NCBI RefSeq assembly: GCF_030124175.1
Contig: NZ_JASKMT010000008.1
Span: forward strand, 155,480-219,479
Direction: 5' to 3'
DNA: 64,000 nucleotides
Source of the DNA: Streptomyces sp. 549
GTDB lineage: Bacteria > Actinomycetota > Actinomycetes > Streptomycetales > Streptomycetaceae
The first letter of the stretch is position 1, and every line of letters begins with the position of its first letter. The translations under genes were made by a program, and so were the position numbers. The notes beneath the pieces were generated by a model. That model was not told the DNA's origin and did not search any database. It saw only the letters and a program-made list of their open reading frames with translations. Positions 60,758-64,000 of this stretch are shown here, piece by piece.

Positions 60758-61297
60758 TCAGGACCCGGCCGGGACCTCGTACTCCCCGACCAACTGGGCA
60801 CGGCCGATCGCCTTGAACCGCAGGTTGAAGCCGACCACCGCGGGGGACGCGTCCGCGTCCGGCCCCAACTCCTCCTCGCCCACCGCGTAGACGGTGAAGA
60901 CGTAGCGGTGCGGACCGTCACCGGGCGGCGGTGCGGCACCCCCGAACTCCCGGCTGCCGTAGTCGTTCCGCACCTGCACGGCGCTCTCGGGCAGGCCCTT
61001 GCCCTGGGCGTCGCCGGCACCGGCGGGCAACTCGGTGACCGTCCACGGGATGTTGAAGACCGACCAGTGCCAGAAGCCGCTGCCGGTCGGAGCGTCCGGG
61101 TCGAAGCAGGTCACGGCGAAGCTCTTCGTGCCGGCGGGGAAACCCTCCCACCGCAGGTGGGGTGAGGAGTCGCCGCCCGACTGCGCCTGCGCCTCACCCA
61201 ACGTGCCGCCTTCCACAAGGTCGTCGCTCACCACGGTGAACGACGACACCGGCGGATGGAAGTCGTGGGGGAGCGGTGCGCGCTGCTGACCGGTCAC
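60758..61297 (-). CDS. YbhB/YbcL family Raf-kinase-inhibitor-like protein
   Basis: A 179-residue PEBP-fold protein: [20 protein letters not shown] and [20 protein letters not shown] form the phosphate/ligand site, followed by [28 protein letters not shown]. No signal peptide. GTG 61297 with AGGAGGG eight bases upstream. Ligand and role unknown. Confidence 0.92.
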   Translation of the reverse strand: MTGQQRAPLPHDFHPPVSSFTVVSDDLVEGGTLGEAQAQSGGDSSPHLRWEGFPAGTKSFAVTCFDPDAPTGSGFWHWSVFNIPWTVTELPAGAGDAQGKGLPESAVQVRNDYGSREFGGAAPPPGDGPHRYVFTVYAVGEEELGPDADASPAVVGFNLRFKAIGRAQLVGEYEVPAGS

Positions 61298-61376
61298 GGG
61301 TGAACCCTCCTGATCGCGAATCGCTGACCCGGCCAGCCTAACCAGCCGCCGGCAATGCTCCTGGCAGCATGGCGGG

Positions 61377-61805
61377 GTGCTGAGAAAGCTGCTGCTCGCC
61401 TGCCTCACGGCGTCCGTCCTGCTGCTCACCGGCTGCGCCCCGGGTGCGGACCCCGGTGACCGGGCCCCGGCGGCCTCCGCGCCCACGTCCCCGGGCGCCG
61501 CCGCCACGCCCGCCTGGGCCGAGGGCATGGAAACCGTCACCCCGGACCGGCTGCCGCCGGAGGCCAGGGAGACGTTGCGGCTCATCGACGAGGGCGGCCC
61601 CTATCCGTACGGCAAGGACGACTCCGTCTTCGGCAACTTCGAACGCCGGCTGCCTGCGAAGCAGCGCGGCCACTACCGCGAGTACACCGTCCGCACCCCG
61701 GGTGCCCGCGACCGCGGCGCCCGCCGCATCGTCGCCGGCCGGGACGGCGAGCGCTACTGGACCAGTGACCACTACGAGAGCTTCAAGGCGGTGGTGCAAC
61801 CATGA
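61377..61805 (+). CDS. RNase Sa-like guanyl ribonuclease, lipoprotein form
   Basis: A 142-residue exported ribonuclease. The N-terminus is a lipobox signal ([16 protein letters not shown], cleavage before Cys20), then a Pro/Ala linker and an RNase Sa/barnase-type domain: [48 protein letters not shown]. Glu, Arg and His of the RNase Sa active site are all present. The two cysteines of the RNase Sa disulfide are absent. GTG 61377. Co-transcribed with a barstar-type inhibitor (ATGA overlap). Confidence 0.92.
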   Translation: MLRKLLLACLTASVLLLTGCAPGADPGDRAPAASAPTSPGAAATPAWAEGMETVTPDRLPPEARETLRLIDEGGPYPYGKDDSVFGNFERRLPAKQRGHYREYTVRTPGARDRGARRIVAGRDGERYWTSDHYESFKAVVQP

Positions 61806-62251
61806 CCGAGCCCCCACTCCCTCTGCCGGACGCGGACCTGGAGGGGCTGCTCGACGGCTCGCTGCCGCCCGGTCTCTACCGCTGGCACCTGTCCCAGTCC
61901 GCCGCGGGCCTGCCGGACCTCACGGACCCGGCAGTCACCGCCGCGTCCCCCGGCCGCCGCGTCGCGCAGGCCGAGCTGGCCGGCACCCGCGACCGGGACG
62001 CCTTCTTCGACCGCTGCTCCCGCGCACTGGACCTGCCCGACTGGTTCGGCCGCAACTGGGACGCGTTCGCCGACTGCCTGACCGACCTCTCCTGGTGGGG
62101 CGAGGCGGACGGATACCTGCTGGTCCTGCGCTCGTGGGGCGACTTCCAGCGCGCCGCGCCCGCGGACGCGGCGACGGCCGCGGACGTGCTGTCCGCGGCC
62201 GTCGCCTACTGGTCCGCCCGCGACACCCCGATGACGGTGCTGCTGGCCTGA
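61802..62251 (+). CDS. barstar family ribonuclease inhibitor
   Basis: A 149-residue barstar-like protein; LDLPDWFGRNWDAFADCLTDLSWW is the classic barstar helix-loop that covers the RNase active site, with DRDAFFDRCSRAL before it. An N-terminal extension of about 60 residues precedes the fold. It should protect the cytoplasm from the adjacent ribonuclease. ATG 61802 lies within the RNase stop (ATGA). Confidence 0.93.
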   Translation: MTEPPLPLPDADLEGLLDGSLPPGLYRWHLSQSAAGLPDLTDPAVTAASPGRRVAQAELAGTRDRDAFFDRCSRALDLPDWFGRNWDAFADCLTDLSWWGEADGYLLVLRSWGDFQRAAPADAATAADVLSAAVAYWSARDTPMTVLLA

Positions 62252-62267
62252 CCGGGATCACGGTGGA

Positions 62268-63050
62268 TCAGAACCAGTTGCGTTTGCCGCCGACCTCCGC
62301 CAGCCAGTGGTTGAGGTACGCCACCCAGTCGGTCTGCTCGAAGCCCTCCAGGTCCATCTGGAAGCAGCGGTAGGAGTCGCTGCCGCTGCTGAACAGGCCG
62401 GGCTTCTTGTCCATCTCCAGCACGACGTCCATGGCACGCCCGTCCGCCACGAAGGTCAGCTCCACCTCTTTCAGCCCCCGGTACTGCGACGGGGCGTGGA
62501 ACTCGATCTCCTGGTAGAAGGGCAGCTGCTGACGGGTGCCGTGCACCCTGCCCTTCTCCATGTCGGCGCTCTTGAAGCGGAACCCGAGAGAGCCGAACGC
62601 CTCCAGCAGCGCGTGCTGTGCGGGGAGCGGGTGCACGTTGACGGGGTCCAGGTCCGTGGAGTCCACCGCACGGGCGATGTCCAGCTGCGTGGTGACCCCG
62701 ATCTGCGTGCCCCTGAGCGGCTGGCCCAGGAACATCGTCACCGGCGTCTCCCACGGCACGCTCAACCCGAACGGCACCACGTGCACGGCCCCCGGCTGCA
62801 GTTCGAACGCGCCGCCGAGCTGCTCCCGGTGGAACTCCATGTTCCGCAGCGCCTCGCCGTCCTGGGTCTGCACCTCCACCTTCGCCTGCAGACCGACGGA
62901 CAGCCCCTGGACGTTCTGCGGCACCTTGCCGCCCTCGATCCGGACCTCGCCGTGCACCACACCGCCCGGCAGCACGTTGGGCTCGGTGAGCACCGTCTCC
63001 ACCGAGGCCCCGCCGATCCCCACACTCGCGAACAGCTTCTTGATGGCCAT
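62268..63050 (-). CDS. Spo0M-family sporulation protein
   Basis: A 260-residue protein of the SpoOM/arrestin-like family: [71 protein letters not shown] and [10 protein letters not shown]. Spo0M influences developmental signalling in Bacillus; Streptomyces homologues are common and their role is not defined here. ATG 63050 with GGAAGGA upstream. Divergent from the glycosylase gene across only 37 bases. Confidence 0.93.
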   Translation of the reverse strand: MAIKKLFASVGIGGASVETVLTEPNVLPGGVVHGEVRIEGGKVPQNVQGLSVGLQAKVEVQTQDGEALRNMEFHREQLGGAFELQPGAVHVVPFGLSVPWETPVTMFLGQPLRGTQIGVTTQLDIARAVDSTDLDPVNVHPLPAQHALLEAFGSLGFRFKSADMEKGRVHGTRQQLPFYQEIEFHAPSQYRGLKEVELTFVADGRAMDVVLEMDKKPGLFSSGSDSYRCFQMDLEGFEQTDWVAYLNHWLAEVGGKRNWF

Positions 63051-63087
63051 CTCGTCCTTCCCCGACACTCGACTACGCTCGAGCGAC

Positions 63088-63759
63088 ATGATCGTTGGCC
63101 GTGACCGTACTGCCCTGCCACGCACCTTCTTCGACCGGCCCGTACTGGAGGTGGCACCCGATCTGCTCGGCCACGTCCTGGTGCGGTCCACCGACGAAGG
63201 GCCCCTCGCCCTCCGACTGACCGAGGTCGAGGCGTACGCCGGTGAGCGCGACCCCGGCTCGCACGCCTTCCGCGGCCGTACCGCGCGCAACGCCGTCATG
63301 TTCGGCCCTCCCGGTCACGCCTACGTGTACTTCACCTACGGAATGTGGCACTGCCTCAACCTCGTCTGTGAGACGCAGGGAACGGCCGCCGGGGTTCTCC
63401 TGCGGGCCGGCGAGGTGCTGTCGTCCCACGAATGGGCCCGAGCCCGGCGCGCCACGGCCCGCAGGGACGCGGAACTGGCACGAGGCCCGGCCCGGTTGGC
63501 CACCGCTCTGGGCGTCGACCGGGAACTGAACGGAACCGACGTCTGCTCGGGCGCGGACGACTCGCCGCTCCAGGTGCTCGCGGGGGAGGCGGTCCCGCGG
63601 GAGCGGGTGCGCAGCGGCCCGCGCACCGGCGTGGGCGGCGCCGGAGCGACTCACCCGTGGAGGTTCTGGATCGACAGCGACCCCACCGTCAGCCCCTACC
63701 GGGCCCACCAACCCCGTCGGCGGGAGAAGCGACTTGACTCGGACAGGCGGGACGCCTAA
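63088..63759 (+). CDS. DNA-3-methyladenine glycosylase (AAG/MPG family)
   Basis: A 223-residue base-excision repair enzyme removing alkylated purines. Key blocks: [40 protein letters not shown] (catalytic Glu), [20 protein letters not shown] (DNA-intercalating Tyr) and [22 protein letters not shown] 63088; TACGCT (63074-63079) eight bases upstream suggests a leaderless mRNA. Confidence 0.93.
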   Translation: MIVGRDRTALPRTFFDRPVLEVAPDLLGHVLVRSTDEGPLALRLTEVEAYAGERDPGSHAFRGRTARNAVMFGPPGHAYVYFTYGMWHCLNLVCETQGTAAGVLLRAGEVLSSHEWARARRATARRDAELARGPARLATALGVDRELNGTDVCSGADDSPLQVLAGEAVPRERVRSGPRTGVGGAGATHPWRFWIDSDPTVSPYRAHQPRRREKRLDSDRRDA

Positions 63760-64000
63760 CGTAGTCCGAGCCGCTGAAGCAGGAAGCACGAAGGCCTCGG
63801 TCCATCGGACCGAGCAGACGTGGACCTGAGGCGGCACACACTACGCAGAGTGACCCGATGAGGGTTTGTTTTTGGTTCGCCGAAAATGAACGGAAGGACT
63901 CGATTAGGAGTCCGGCGGGAAATCCTCTAAAGTGGTGAACACCGAAGGGAAGCGCCCGGAGGAGGCCCGGAAGGGAATCCGAAGGAAGCGTCCGTTCCTT
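63760..64000 (+). promoter_or_regulatory. rRNA operon promoter and 16S leader region (start only)
   Basis: The last 240 bases carry no gene but match the typical Streptomyces rrn upstream region: TCTAAAGT (63927-63934) as a -10-like element, CGAAGGGAAGCGCCCGGAGG (63943-63962), and AAGGAAGCGTCCGTTCCTT at the very end, which is the antitermination/processing leader seen before 16S rRNA. The 16S gene is expected shortly after base 64000. Identification rests on recalled rrn leaders. Confidence 0.85.

Overview
The window is high-GC chromosomal DNA from an actinomycete, almost certainly a Streptomyces. It carries chaplin genes, the ectABCD operon, the small GATC-binding nucleoid protein Gbn, a LAXTG-anchored SCO1860-like surface protein, and frequent GTG (once TTG) starts with leaderless promoters. 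The gene order resembles the S. coelicolor core region around SCO1800-SCO1867, recalled from memory and not searched. Most of the window is therefore conserved core chromosome. The only clear recent insertion is one IS110-family element at about 55180-56738.

Layout. 1-2458: end of a PhoX-type phosphatase and a class V aminotransferase. 2557-5970 (minus): ectoine and hydroxyectoine operon ectABCD. 6443-8658: amidohydrolase and surface protein. 8752-17041 (minus): late cobalamin block (cbiB, cobQ, I/D-type chelatase, cobO, cobB, CbiG_C/CobE-like, cobC) behind a cobalamin riboswitch, with a 24-bp tandem repeat between riboswitch and cbiB. 17530-19151 (minus): phosphate permease and small membrane partner with a PHO box. 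19308-26689: mixed metabolic genes, an ABC-F ATPase preceded by a possible leaderless uORF, gbn, and an enoyl-CoA hydratase. 26970-29301: five-gene Asp23/Gls24-AmaP envelope-stress cassette. 29362-36239: an SDR with an altered active site, SURF1, DEDDh exonuclease, sterol desaturase-like protein, secreted subtilase and moaA. 36222-43770: small stress and membrane proteins, tyrS, tldE-tldD and fabG-fabI.

43900-48483: GntR regulator with divergent MFS exporter and its 38-aa companion, a SixA-like phosphatase and serB. 48758-54257: double-FHA ABC exporter (Rv1747-like), secreted transglycosylase-like protein, and a GAF histidine kinase with LuxR-type response regulator. 54429-55142: two adjacent chaplins, then the IS110 element. 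56790-63759: hypothetical protein, ABC ATPase, NfeD-SPFH pair, HNH nuclease, YbhB-like protein, an RNase Sa-like lipoprotein with its barstar, Spo0M and a 3-methyladenine glycosylase. The window ends inside the promoter/leader of an rRNA operon; the 16S gene should start just beyond base 64000.

Most promising for follow-up: the IS110 element appears to have landed in the loop of the chaplin transcription terminator and should carry a bridge RNA in its 273-bp left end. Others are the riboswitch-linked 24-bp repeat encoding an FPHP-repeat ORF, the 7-codon uORF before the ABC-F gene, the cysteine-less membrane-tethered RNase/barstar pair, and GATC clustering upstream of gbn. No wholly new multi-gene system is evident. 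Coordinates of starts were chosen by hand from ribosome-binding sites, overlaps and family alignments.
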